From NCBI GenBank assembly GCA_025149285.1, contig CP102274.1, positions 4,800,001-4,864,000 on the forward strand: 64,000 nt of DNA, in the 5' to 3' direction. The position numbers and the translations under genes are program-made. The notes beneath the pieces are model-generated. The model was not told where the DNA came from and made no database searches. It was given only the letters and a program-made list of their open reading frames with translations. Below, one piece after another: positions 1-7,550 of the stretch (position 1 is the first letter of the stretch; every line of letters starts with the position of its first letter). The DNA is from Hungatella hathewayi (GTDB taxonomy: Bacteria; Bacillota; Clostridia; Lachnospirales; Lachnospiraceae).

Positions 1-136
1 TTAAGCCATCCCATGAGGTAAAACTGTAATAGACGCTGGCGATCGTTGGAACGATGATAAACAACGTAAAAAACAGGAACGCCGGCGCGATAAATCCCAT
101 TGTAACGAAATCAAATCTGACTTTTTTCTTTCCCAT
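1..136 (-). CDS. Sugar ABC transporter permease, N-terminal fragment (cut by window edge)
   Basis: The ATG at 136 opens a minus-strand frame that runs out of the window after 45 codons, so only the amino end is visible. It begins MGKKKVRFDF, a short basic cytoplasmic tail, then has one hydrophobic helix (about residues 12-35) and reaches YYSFTSWDG, the stretch that follows the first helix in MalF/UgpA-type sugar permeases. It lies 97 bases downstream of a sugar-binding lipoprotein gene on the same strand, so it is probably the first permease of that importer. AGGAG sits about 13 bases before the ATG, a rather long spacing. The substrate cannot be read from this piece. Confidence 0.8.
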   Translation of the reverse strand, partial: MGKKKVRFDFVTMGFIAPAFLFFTLFIIVPTIASVYYSFTSWDGL

Positions 137-171
137 CCTCTGTTCCCATCTCCTTTCCCTTTCTTTTTTAA

Positions 172-210
172 GGGGCTGTCAGGGAACCGGTCAGGCTCCG
201 TAACAACCCC
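172..210 (-). other. Intercistronic hairpin between binding protein and permease
   Basis: On the minus strand GGGGTTGT and ACAGCCCC can pair (one G-U) around a 23-base loop, directly after the stop of the binding-protein gene and before the permease ribosome binding site. No T run follows the stem. Such hairpins between a binding-protein gene and its permeases commonly protect the upstream mRNA and allow more binding protein than permease. That role is inferred here. Confidence 0.4.
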
Positions 211-233
211 ATTTGCACATCTGTTCTATTGCC

Positions 234-1631
234 TTACTTTGCGTCGGTTACCGGATTAAAGCTCTGCATGGCAACCTGCCATGTCTTGTTCATCTCCTCA
301 CAGGCAGACGGAATGTCTCTCTGGCCCTGGATCACTTCGATCACTGTCTTGTATGTAAAGTTTCTGAAATCCGGAGGAAGCTCATTCTCTCCTACACGTC
401 CGTTCCACATTACGCTTAAATCATCCGCAGTGTTCGTCGCTTCAATTACTTCCATCATGACAGGGTCAGCCGCTAAATCCGGAGTCTCCACGGTTGATGG
501 AATTGCGTTCAGCTTGTCGCAGTAAACCTTATAGTTTTCCGGCGTATAGAAGAAGCGGATAAACTCCTCTGCTGCTGCCTTCTTGTTGGGATCCTTTGCG
601 GATTCAGCGGAGATCGCAAGGCCTCCTGCACCGCCGCCGCCAACGAGACGGGTTTTGCCATCCGGACTCGGAACTGCAAACCATCCCACTTCAAAATTCG
701 GATCTGCGTCTTTAATCTGAGAGAACATATGGGTGCCTGAATACATCATGGCCGCCATATCGCTTACCAGGAATGTGGTAATCTGGGCATCAGGTGTAGA
801 TACCCAGCCATCCTGGGCATACTGAAAGATAGTTTTCATCTCTTCAAAGGTCGCCACGATTGCCGGATCCGAGAAGTCCTTGGTTCCCTCGTAACAATGC
901 TTAATAAAATCTGTATCCTGACTCATAACCTGGTCATTGTACGCCTTATAGAACCAGAAGCCCACATGCCAGATATCCTGGCCGCCCACTACTAATGGAG
1001 CCATGTCTCCCTTATCCTTAATCTTCTGGCAAAGCTCGATAAACTCATCATACGTCTTCGGCTCCGCAAACCCATTTTCGTCAAAATACTTCTTATTGTA
1101 AATAATTCCATTGGTATTTTCACCGCCTAATGGCGCCGTATACGTCTTGCCGTCAAACGGAATCGTCGTCTTAAACATGGAAACGATATCATCCGGCAGC
1201 GGTTCCAGCATCCCGGCACGCACGTATATCGGCGTATCTCTCATCTCCATCACATCCGGGAACTCACCAACGCTCTCCTTTGTCTTTAAAAATTCACTGT
1301 ATGCGCCACCATTACCCGGCTGAATCTTTACCGTAATATCCGGATAAGCCTCGTTAAAACGGTTCACGATCTCATTCATGGATGCCTTGGCTCCCTCATC
1401 TCCATCGGCGAAGATGAAAGTCAGTTCCGTCGGCTCTGTCACGATGGAAGCTTCGGTTCCTGCAGCTGCCTCCGTCTTTTCTGCTTCGTTTTTTGCCGCC
1501 TCTGTCTTTGCCTCAGTTCCCGCGGCAGACGCCTGTGACGTACTTCCCGCAGTATCCTTAGAGCCGCATCCGGCCAGCAGCGTTCCCGCCATGGCCACAC
1601 ATAATACAGAAGCCAGTAATCTCTTTTTCAT
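234..1631 (-). CDS. Sugar ABC transporter substrate-binding lipoprotein
   Basis: A 465-residue extracellular solute-binding protein of family 1, the capture component of a carbohydrate importer. It starts MKKRLLAS, has a hydrophobic signal helix and a lipobox LLAGC with the lipidated cysteine at residue 22, then an Ala/Glu/Lys/Thr-rich tether (about 25-63) before the folded domain beginning near ELTFIFADGDEG. The body has typical family features such as GGENTNGIIYNKKYFDENG, where the lobes contact sugar. AAGGAGG precedes the ATG by 8 bases. A permease gene follows on the same strand. No regulator lies beside it; the neighbour on the other side is a divergent serine hydrolase. Substrate unknown. 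Confidence 0.9.
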   Translation of the reverse strand: MKKRLLASVLCVAMAGTLLAGCGSKDTAGSTSQASAAGTEAKTEAAKNEAEKTEAAAGTEASIVTEPTELTFIFADGDEGAKASMNEIVNRFNEAYPDITVKIQPGNGGAYSEFLKTKESVGEFPDVMEMRDTPIYVRAGMLEPLPDDIVSMFKTTIPFDGKTYTAPLGGENTNGIIYNKKYFDENGFAEPKTYDEFIELCQKIKDKGDMAPLVVGGQDIWHVGFWFYKAYNDQVMSQDTDFIKHCYEGTKDFSDPAIVATFEEMKTIFQYAQDGWVSTPDAQITTFLVSDMAAMMYSGTHMFSQIKDADPNFEVGWFAVPSPDGKTRLVGGGGAGGLAISAESAKDPNKKAAAEEFIRFFYTPENYKVYCDKLNAIPSTVETPDLAADPVMMEVIEATNTADDLSVMWNGRVGENELPPDFRNFTYKTVIEVIQGQRDIPSACEEMNKTWQVAMQSFNPVTDAK

Positions 1632-1854
1632 GTTGTTTTCCTCCTTAACGCCAATGTTTTCTGTGTTTTTCTTTCTGTCATAACTATATCAGGAAATGCG
1701 TTTCTGAAAAACTGTGTTTTTTAAGGTATTCATGCAATTTTTAAAGATAGTTGACCAAATATCATAGACAGCAGGAACAGATAACGATACAATAAGACAT
1801 CATAAGATCAGGATAACAGAAGATCATACATTCTTTGGAAAGGATACCTTTGAT

Positions 1855-2865
1855 ATGAACTTAGAAGCTCTCATAGACGCCGGTTTCAGAGGCTGTATTC
1901 AAATCGCCGTACACGGCAGAACCGTTTTCGAAAAGGCTTGCGGATATGCTGATCTGCCAAACCGGATTCCTAATGACAGCAGCACAAAATTTGCAACTGC
2001 CTCTGCCGGCAAAGTCTTTGTGGCAGCCGGCATTTTACAGCTGATCGAAAAGGGAAAACTGAATTTTAATGATACGATCGGTGATATGCTCGATTTTGAC
2101 TTAAAAGCCATTGACCGCAATATTACCATAAAGGAGCTGCTGACGCATACCTCAGGAATACCGGACTACTTCGACGAAAGCGTTATGGAAGACTATGAGG
2201 ACTTGTGGAGAGATTTCCCCAATTATAAAATACGTTCGAACAGAGATTTACTTCCGCTGTTTCTTGAGAAACCCATGACGTATCCGCATGGAAGCCGCTT
2301 TCAGTACAACAATACCGGATTTGTCGTGCTTGCCATAATTATGGAATCCATCACAGGAGCTGTGTTCGATGAATGGCTGGAGGATCACATATTTGCCCCC
2401 TGCGGCATGACCTCCACTGGATACTATGAGCTGGACCGTCTTCCTGCAAAATGCGCATCGAACTATATCTGCAGCGCCCAGGATCAGACGTACCGCACCA
2501 ACATCTTCAGCGTCGATGCCAAAGGCACAGGGGCTGGCGGAGCCTTTACCACAGTCGGCGATATCAGACGATTCTGGGATCATCTCATGTCAGGCAGACT
2601 TCTCTCACCGGAAATGACCGCAGACATGATAAGGAATCACAGCGGCGGCGCACAGTGCTACGGATACGGTGTCTGGCTCAAAAAACAAAACGGAGTCTAC
2701 TCCCCCTATATTCAGGGAAGCGACCCCGGAGTCAGTTTTATCTCTTCTTACAGGAAAGAGAATGAAACTGTCATCACTCTGGTCAGCAATTACGGAGATA
2801 ACGTCTGGCAGCTTCACAAAATGCTGGCGGCAGAATTAGAGAACAGGGGACAGAATTCTGACTAA
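1855..2865 (+). CDS. Serine hydrolase of the class C beta-lactamase family (PF00144)
   Basis: A 336-residue penicillin-binding-protein-like serine hydrolase. The catalytic S-x-x-K motif is SAGK (Ser50, Lys53) and the Y-x-N motif is YNN (Tyr151-Asn153); LLTHTSGIPDYF is the conserved helix-loop typical of the family. There is no signal peptide, so the enzyme is predicted to be cytoplasmic, unlike true AmpC enzymes. It is more likely a peptidase or esterase of unknown substrate than a resistance enzyme. AAAGGA lies about 8 bases before the ATG. It is transcribed divergently from the sugar-binding lipoprotein gene, and its last four bases overlap the convergent clpA end. Confidence 0.88.
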   Translation: MNLEALIDAGFRGCIQIAVHGRTVFEKACGYADLPNRIPNDSSTKFATASAGKVFVAAGILQLIEKGKLNFNDTIGDMLDFDLKAIDRNITIKELLTHTSGIPDYFDESVMEDYEDLWRDFPNYKIRSNRDLLPLFLEKPMTYPHGSRFQYNNTGFVVLAIIMESITGAVFDEWLEDHIFAPCGMTSTGYYELDRLPAKCASNYICSAQDQTYRTNIFSVDAKGTGAGGAFTTVGDIRRFWDHLMSGRLLSPEMTADMIRNHSGGAQCYGYGVWLKKQNGVYSPYIQGSDPGVSFISSYRKENETVITLVSNYGDNVWQLHKMLAAELENRGQNSD

Positions 2866-5180
2866 ATCAGAATTCTGATCCTTTCCCCATCGTAATCCAC
2901 CTGGCAGCTTCCGCCTTTCTTCAGGCGCCCAAACAGCATCTCATCCACCAGAAGCGGCTTGATCTCCTGTCCGATGATCCGTTTAATCTCTCTGGCTCCA
3001 TACTCACGGCTTACGCCTTTCTTCGCCAGATACTTCCGGCCTGCCTTCCCGATCGTCAGTACTACGTTCTTCTCTGCTGCTTTCCGAGCCAGACTGCGGA
3101 ATTCCTTCTCCACAATCCGGTCTGCCATGGCCGCATCCAGAGGGCGGAAAATAATAACACGGTCGAGGCGGTTTCTGAATTCCGGTCGGAACACCCGCTT
3201 CACTTCATCGGTAATCCCTTCCTCATTCAGCTGACGCCCCCCAAATCCGATGGAGGAGCGGTCGGCTTTTTCAGCCCCCGCATTCGAGGTCATGATCAGA
3301 ATCACGTTGCGGAAATCAGCTTTCCTGCCCTGGTTGTCGGTCAGCGTCGCATAATCCATGATCTGAAGCAGAATATTATAAATATCCGGATGCGCCTTCT
3401 CGATCTCATCAAGCAGGAGTACGCAGTGGGGATTCTTTCTGATTGCTTCCGTCAAGAGTCCGCCCTCCTCGTATCCCACGTATCCGGCCGGTGAACCGAT
3501 CAGCTTTGCTACGGTATGTTTTTCTGCGTATTCACTCATGTCAAACCGCACGAGCCGGATTCCCAGCACCTTTGCGGCAGACTTTGCAAGCTCTGTCTTT
3601 CCAACGCCGGTGGGACCGACAAACAGAAGGCTGCTCACCGGTTTGTTCTCTTCATTCAACCCCGCTTTCGCCAGTTTAATCGCATTGGTCAGCTGATCCA
3701 CCGCCTCGTCCTGGCCGAATACCCGGCCTTTCAGCTCCCGCTCCAGCCTTGCCAGCTTCTGCCGTTCCTCCGTCTCCACTGTCTGCTTCGGAATCCTGCA
3801 GATCTTCGCCAGCACCTCTTCCACCAGCTTTTTATCCACAACCTGAACCTTTTTATTCTTCGGATGCAGCTCTAAGTAAGCCCCTGCCTCATCGATTAAA
3901 TCGATGGCTTTATCCGGAAGGTACCGCTCATTGATATACTGGTTGGAAAGAACTGCCGCATGTTCCATCGTTCCCTTCTGATAGCGGACATGGTGAAATT
4001 TTTCATAATACGGCTTTAAGCCATTTAAAATCTCCACCGTCTCTTCCACGGTCGGTTCTTTAATGTCAATATTCTGGAACCGTCTCACCAGGCTCTTATC
4101 CTTTGAAAAATACTTCTTGTACTCCTCATAGGTCGTTGCACCGATAAACTTAAGCGTTCCATCAGTTAAATACGGCTTCAGCAGATTGGAGGCATCCATG
4201 GAACCGCCGTTTACTGCGCCTGCCCCTACCAGATTATGAATCTCGTCGATATAGAGGATGGGATTCTCCTCCTCCTTCAACTCCTCCATCACAGCCTTCA
4301 GCCGTTTCTCAAAGTCTCCCCGGAACTGCGTTCCCGCCACCATAGAGCCCAGATCGATTCCGTAGATTCTGGCATTTTTCAGCTTCTCCGGCACCCGCCC
4401 CTCATTAATTCTGGCCGCCAGCCCGTAGGTGATGGCCGTTTTTCCCACGCCTGGTTCTCCGATGTGGAGCGGATTGTTCTTTTGACGCCGGCATAAGACC
4501 TGCATGGTACGCTCCAGCTCCGCTTCACGGCCGATCAAAGGACAGCTTATTTTCACTTCCTCATTGATACAGACGGCATACTTCATCAGGAGGCGTTCCC
4601 GCTCCGTTCCTTCTTCTGATTCCGTATCTTCTGATTCCGCATCTCCTGCTTCCGTTTTGCCTGCTTCCGTTTTGCCTGTTTCCGTTTTTCCCGATTCCCC
4701 GCCGGATCCATCTGCCGCACGTTTTCCCCTTCTGTCTCCCGTTCTCATTTCCATATCACGGCTTCCCGTTCCCAGCTCCACTAAGAGATCCACACATTCC
4801 ACCCCCTGGAGCTGAACGAAATACGCACCGTAACTCTCTTCCAGTTCCATCATGCTGTACAGAAGATGAGGAAGTTCTATGATATCGCGGTCCGAAGAAA
4901 CCGCCTTCCTCGCCGCCTCTTCTATGGCCTGGCTCAATCCGTAGCTGACCAGTGTTCCGCCTGCGTCTTTCTCCACAGTGTCCATCTGCCCCAGATACTC
5001 TTCCAGCCGTGATTTTAACTTTTTCACATCACCGCCGCAGCTTTGAAACGCGGCCCGGAAGACAGGCCGGTCCGTGAGCACGTACCATACGTGTTCCGGT
5101 GTCACATACTCATTCCCTCTCCGGCCCGCATTTAAAACTGCATCATTCAGCAGCTCCTCCACTTCTTTTGCTATCTTCAA
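2862..5180 (-). CDS. clpA: ATP-dependent Clp protease ATP-binding subunit ClpA
   Basis: A 772-residue two-ring AAA+ unfoldase that feeds substrates to ClpP. Order of parts: a Clp N domain (about 1-143); a linker; D1 with Walker A GEPGVGKT (about 242) and Walker B ILYIDEIHN; D2 with Walker A GPTGVGKT (about 522) and LLLDEIEKAHPDI; then the IGF tripeptide (SSIGFG, near 644) that docks into ClpP pockets; and a C-terminal D2-small domain. The N-D1 linker (about 145-196) is unusual: low complexity, with repeated GKTE/GKTA units encoded by near-identical 15-base repeats. The gene overlaps clpS by four bases, so adaptor and unfoldase are translationally coupled. No clpP lies nearby. Confidence 0.97.
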   Translation of the reverse strand: MKIAKEVEELLNDAVLNAGRRGNEYVTPEHVWYVLTDRPVFRAAFQSCGGDVKKLKSRLEEYLGQMDTVEKDAGGTLVSYGLSQAIEEAARKAVSSDRDIIELPHLLYSMMELEESYGAYFVQLQGVECVDLLVELGTGSRDMEMRTGDRRGKRAADGSGGESGKTETGKTEAGKTEAGDAESEDTESEEGTERERLLMKYAVCINEEVKISCPLIGREAELERTMQVLCRRQKNNPLHIGEPGVGKTAITYGLAARINEGRVPEKLKNARIYGIDLGSMVAGTQFRGDFEKRLKAVMEELKEEENPILYIDEIHNLVGAGAVNGGSMDASNLLKPYLTDGTLKFIGATTYEEYKKYFSKDKSLVRRFQNIDIKEPTVEETVEILNGLKPYYEKFHHVRYQKGTMEHAAVLSNQYINERYLPDKAIDLIDEAGAYLELHPKNKKVQVVDKKLVEEVLAKICRIPKQTVETEERQKLARLERELKGRVFGQDEAVDQLTNAIKLAKAGLNEENKPVSSLLFVGPTGVGKTELAKSAAKVLGIRLVRFDMSEYAEKHTVAKLIGSPAGYVGYEEGGLLTEAIRKNPHCVLLLDEIEKAHPDIYNILLQIMDYATLTDNQGRKADFRNVILIMTSNAGAEKADRSSIGFGGRQLNEEGITDEVKRVFRPEFRNRLDRVIIFRPLDAAMADRIVEKEFRSLARKAAEKNVVLTIGKAGRKYLAKKGVSREYGAREIKRIIGQEIKPLLVDEMLFGRLKKGGSCQVDYDGERIRILI

Positions 5181-5473
5181 CTTTCCACCTCCACCCGGAA
5201 CGGATATCCCTGCTCTCTTGCAATCTTTACCGCCCTGGCCGCCTTCGTCATGGCAATGTCATAGGAATAGACGCCAACCACCGCTCGCTGTCCCTTATGA
5301 ACTGTCATCATAATAGCCACCGCTTCCTCATAATTCTTGCGGAACACATCGATCAGAATTTCCACCACCACATCCATGGGTGTAAAATCATCGTTGTACA
5401 TGACCACTTTATACTGTTTCGGCTGTTTCAGCCTGATTTCTGTTTTCTCTGATAATCCCGTATTCGCCGGCAT
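5177..5473 (-). CDS. clpS: ClpS, adaptor of the ClpAP protease
   Basis: A small adaptor that delivers N-degron substrates to ClpA. The core YKVVMYNDDFTPMDVVVEIL carries the conserved Y-N-D-D-x-T/P-M signature of the residue-binding pocket, and HKGQRAVVGVYSYDIA is the second conserved block. I chose the ATG at 5473 (98 residues, MPANTGLSEK) because AGGAGG lies 11 bases upstream; an upstream in-frame extension to 5539 lacks a ribosome binding site and would make the protein longer than usual for the family. Its stop overlaps the clpA start by four bases (ATGA), which couples the two. ClpA rather than ClpC being the partner is consistent with the neighbour. Confidence 0.95.
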   Translation of the reverse strand: MPANTGLSEKTEIRLKQPKQYKVVMYNDDFTPMDVVVEILIDVFRKNYEEAVAIMMTVHKGQRAVVGVYSYDIAMTKAARAVKIAREQGYPFRVEVES

Positions 5474-5614
5474 ACTGTATCTTCCCTCCTGATCCGGATC
5501 GCTAAACTTCATTTTAATCGATCGTACATGGAAATGCAATTTTTATTTTCTCTCTTGAACCCAAAAAATCTTTGTGGTACGATAACCTCATCCCATTGAC
5601 AGAAAGGCTTACCC

Positions 5615-7471
5615 ATGGCAAAAGAAAAAATAATTCCTTTGGCCCGCAAAACGGTCCATATACTTTTTACCCTGTTTCTTCTGACGGTTCCATGCATTTC
5701 CTATTTCTTATTTGAATATGTAACCGGTAATCTGGCGACGATCCCTTCTTATATGGCAGCATTAAACATCGGCTGGATTTACACTCTTTATCTTCTTGTG
5801 TTTGCTGCAACAGGACGGACAAGGATCGCCGTTCCGGCCGTATCCATTCTCCTCTTTATCCTTTCCCTGGCCGAGGCTTTCGTGGTATCCTTCCGAAGCC
5901 GTCCCATTATGTTCTGGGATATTCTGGCCTTTGGAACGGCCATGACCGTCTCCCAAAATTACGTATTCACCATAACAAAGTCCATGAAAATCGCCGGACT
6001 GATTCTACTCGTCATCAATGTCGCTGCAATCGCATTTCCAAGGCGTATCTCCGGCCGCAGATTCAGACTCGCCTTTGCGGGCACGGCAGCCGGTGCCATC
6101 GCAGCTTACGGCGTGTGGTTTTTTTCATTTCTCATGCCCTCGTGGGGTCTGGGAATCAACATGTGGGAGGTCAACGAAACCTACAAAGAATACGGTTACA
6201 TCCTCTCCACCGCGGTGTCCTTCCGCTACGCGGTGAAAGAGAAACCTGCTGGATACAGCACTTCCCAGATCAAGCGGATTTATCATGAATACAAACCGGA
6301 AGATGTCGTCCTGGCCTCCGCCGAGGATGTTTCCCTGGGCGAGGATACTGCAGCCCCGGTCAATATTATCTGCATCATGAATGAAAGTCTGTCCGATTTA
6401 CGCACAGGCGGCTCATTTGACACAAACCAGGAATATTTTCCATTTCTCTACAGCCTGAAGGAACATACCATCAGCGGAAGTCTCTGTATTCCCGTCTTCG
6501 GCTCCATGACATGCAATTCGGAATTCGAATTTCTGACCGGGGATTCCATGGCCTTCCTGCCTTCCAACTGCAGTGCCTATCAGTTTTACATAAAGCCCGG
6601 AACATACAGCCTTGTCAGTACCTTAAAGGAGCAGGGCTACCGGACCGTCGCCATGCATCCTTACCCGGGTGAGAACTGGAACCGCGATACGTGTTATAAG
6701 AACATGGGATTCGATGATTTTATTGACGAGACCCGCTATGAAGAACGGGATTTTCTTAGAAACTACGTAAGCGACCAGTCGGATTATGAAAACCTGATCA
6801 GGCAGGTGGAAAACAAGGAAAACCCAGACGACCGCCTCTTCCTGTTCAATGTGACGATGCAGAATCACGGCGGCTATGAGGGGATCTACGACAACTTCCC
6901 GCAGGAGGTATGGCTGACCGGCTCCTTAAAGGATAAGTATCCAAAAACTGACCAGTATTTATCCCTGATGAAGCGCTCGGACGAAGCCCTGGAATATTTA
7001 ATCCGTTACTTTGAGAACAGCAGCGAACCCACGATGATAGTGATGTTCGGCGATCACCAGCCCAGTGTGGAAGATGAATTTTACGATGAAATCGCCGGAA
7101 TGCCCAGCGCCGACGTCCCCACAGGCGATCATCTGATGTGGTATGAGACGCCGTTTCTCATCTGGACAAACTATGAATCCAAGTCAGAACAGAAAGGGAA
7201 AATGAGCGCGATCTATCTCGCTTCCGAGCTTTTAGATCAGGCAGGCCTTGATATGACGCCGTACCAGCGTTTTCTTCTGTCCATGGAAGAGGAACTGCCT
7301 GTGATCCATCCGCTGGGCTGCTATGACGCCTCCGGAACCTACTATTCCTGGGAGGAGACCGGCACCGACCGTTTTCCATACCGGGAAACCATCAGGGATT
7401 ATGAGTATCTCGTTTACAATCATAGCTTCGATCCAAAAAAATATAAGGACATGTATACTGCAGGACAGTAA
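5615..7471 (+). CDS. LTA synthase/phosphoglycerol transferase-like sulfatase-fold membrane enzyme
   Basis: A 618-residue membrane protein. The first 180 residues contain about five hydrophobic helices, followed by an extracellular alkaline-phosphatase/sulfatase domain. Metal and catalytic motifs of LtaS-like enzymes are present: NIICIMNES with the metal ligand Glu257, SMTCNSEFEFLTG with nucleophile Thr299, and MFGDHQP with the C-terminal Asp-His metal site. Family members transfer glycerol-phosphate or related head groups to cell-surface polymers or sugars. The acceptor here is unknown, so I do not call it LtaS. The ribosome binding site is weak (AAAGG). It stands alone, divergent from clpS and convergent with the GTPase fusion gene. 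Confidence 0.88.
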   Translation: MAKEKIIPLARKTVHILFTLFLLTVPCISYFLFEYVTGNLATIPSYMAALNIGWIYTLYLLVFAATGRTRIAVPAVSILLFILSLAEAFVVSFRSRPIMFWDILAFGTAMTVSQNYVFTITKSMKIAGLILLVINVAAIAFPRRISGRRFRLAFAGTAAGAIAAYGVWFFSFLMPSWGLGINMWEVNETYKEYGYILSTAVSFRYAVKEKPAGYSTSQIKRIYHEYKPEDVVLASAEDVSLGEDTAAPVNIICIMNESLSDLRTGGSFDTNQEYFPFLYSLKEHTISGSLCIPVFGSMTCNSEFEFLTGDSMAFLPSNCSAYQFYIKPGTYSLVSTLKEQGYRTVAMHPYPGENWNRDTCYKNMGFDDFIDETRYEERDFLRNYVSDQSDYENLIRQVENKENPDDRLFLFNVTMQNHGGYEGIYDNFPQEVWLTGSLKDKYPKTDQYLSLMKRSDEALEYLIRYFENSSEPTMIVMFGDHQPSVEDEFYDEIAGMPSADVPTGDHLMWYETPFLIWTNYESKSEQKGKMSAIYLASELLDQAGLDMTPYQRFLLSMEEELPVIHPLGCYDASGTYYSWEETGTDRFPYRETIRDYEYLVYNHSFDPKKYKDMYTAGQ

Positions 7472-7503
7472 TGCCGGACACTGCAGGATACTGATATCTC
7501 AGA

Positions 7504-7550
7504 CCAGATAAAGGAGCATCCGTCATTCTTCCGGAAGCTCCTTTATCTGG
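7504..7550. terminator. Perfect 14-bp inverted repeat between convergent genes
   Basis: CCAGATAAAGGAGC (7504-7517) and GCTCCTTTATCTGG (7537-7550) are exact inverse complements around a 19-base loop. The second arm lies inside the last codons of the minus-strand GTPase fusion gene, whose stop is in the loop. There is no clear T run on either side, so it may terminate inefficiently in both directions or act as an mRNA 3-prime barrier between the converging transcripts. Confidence 0.55.
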
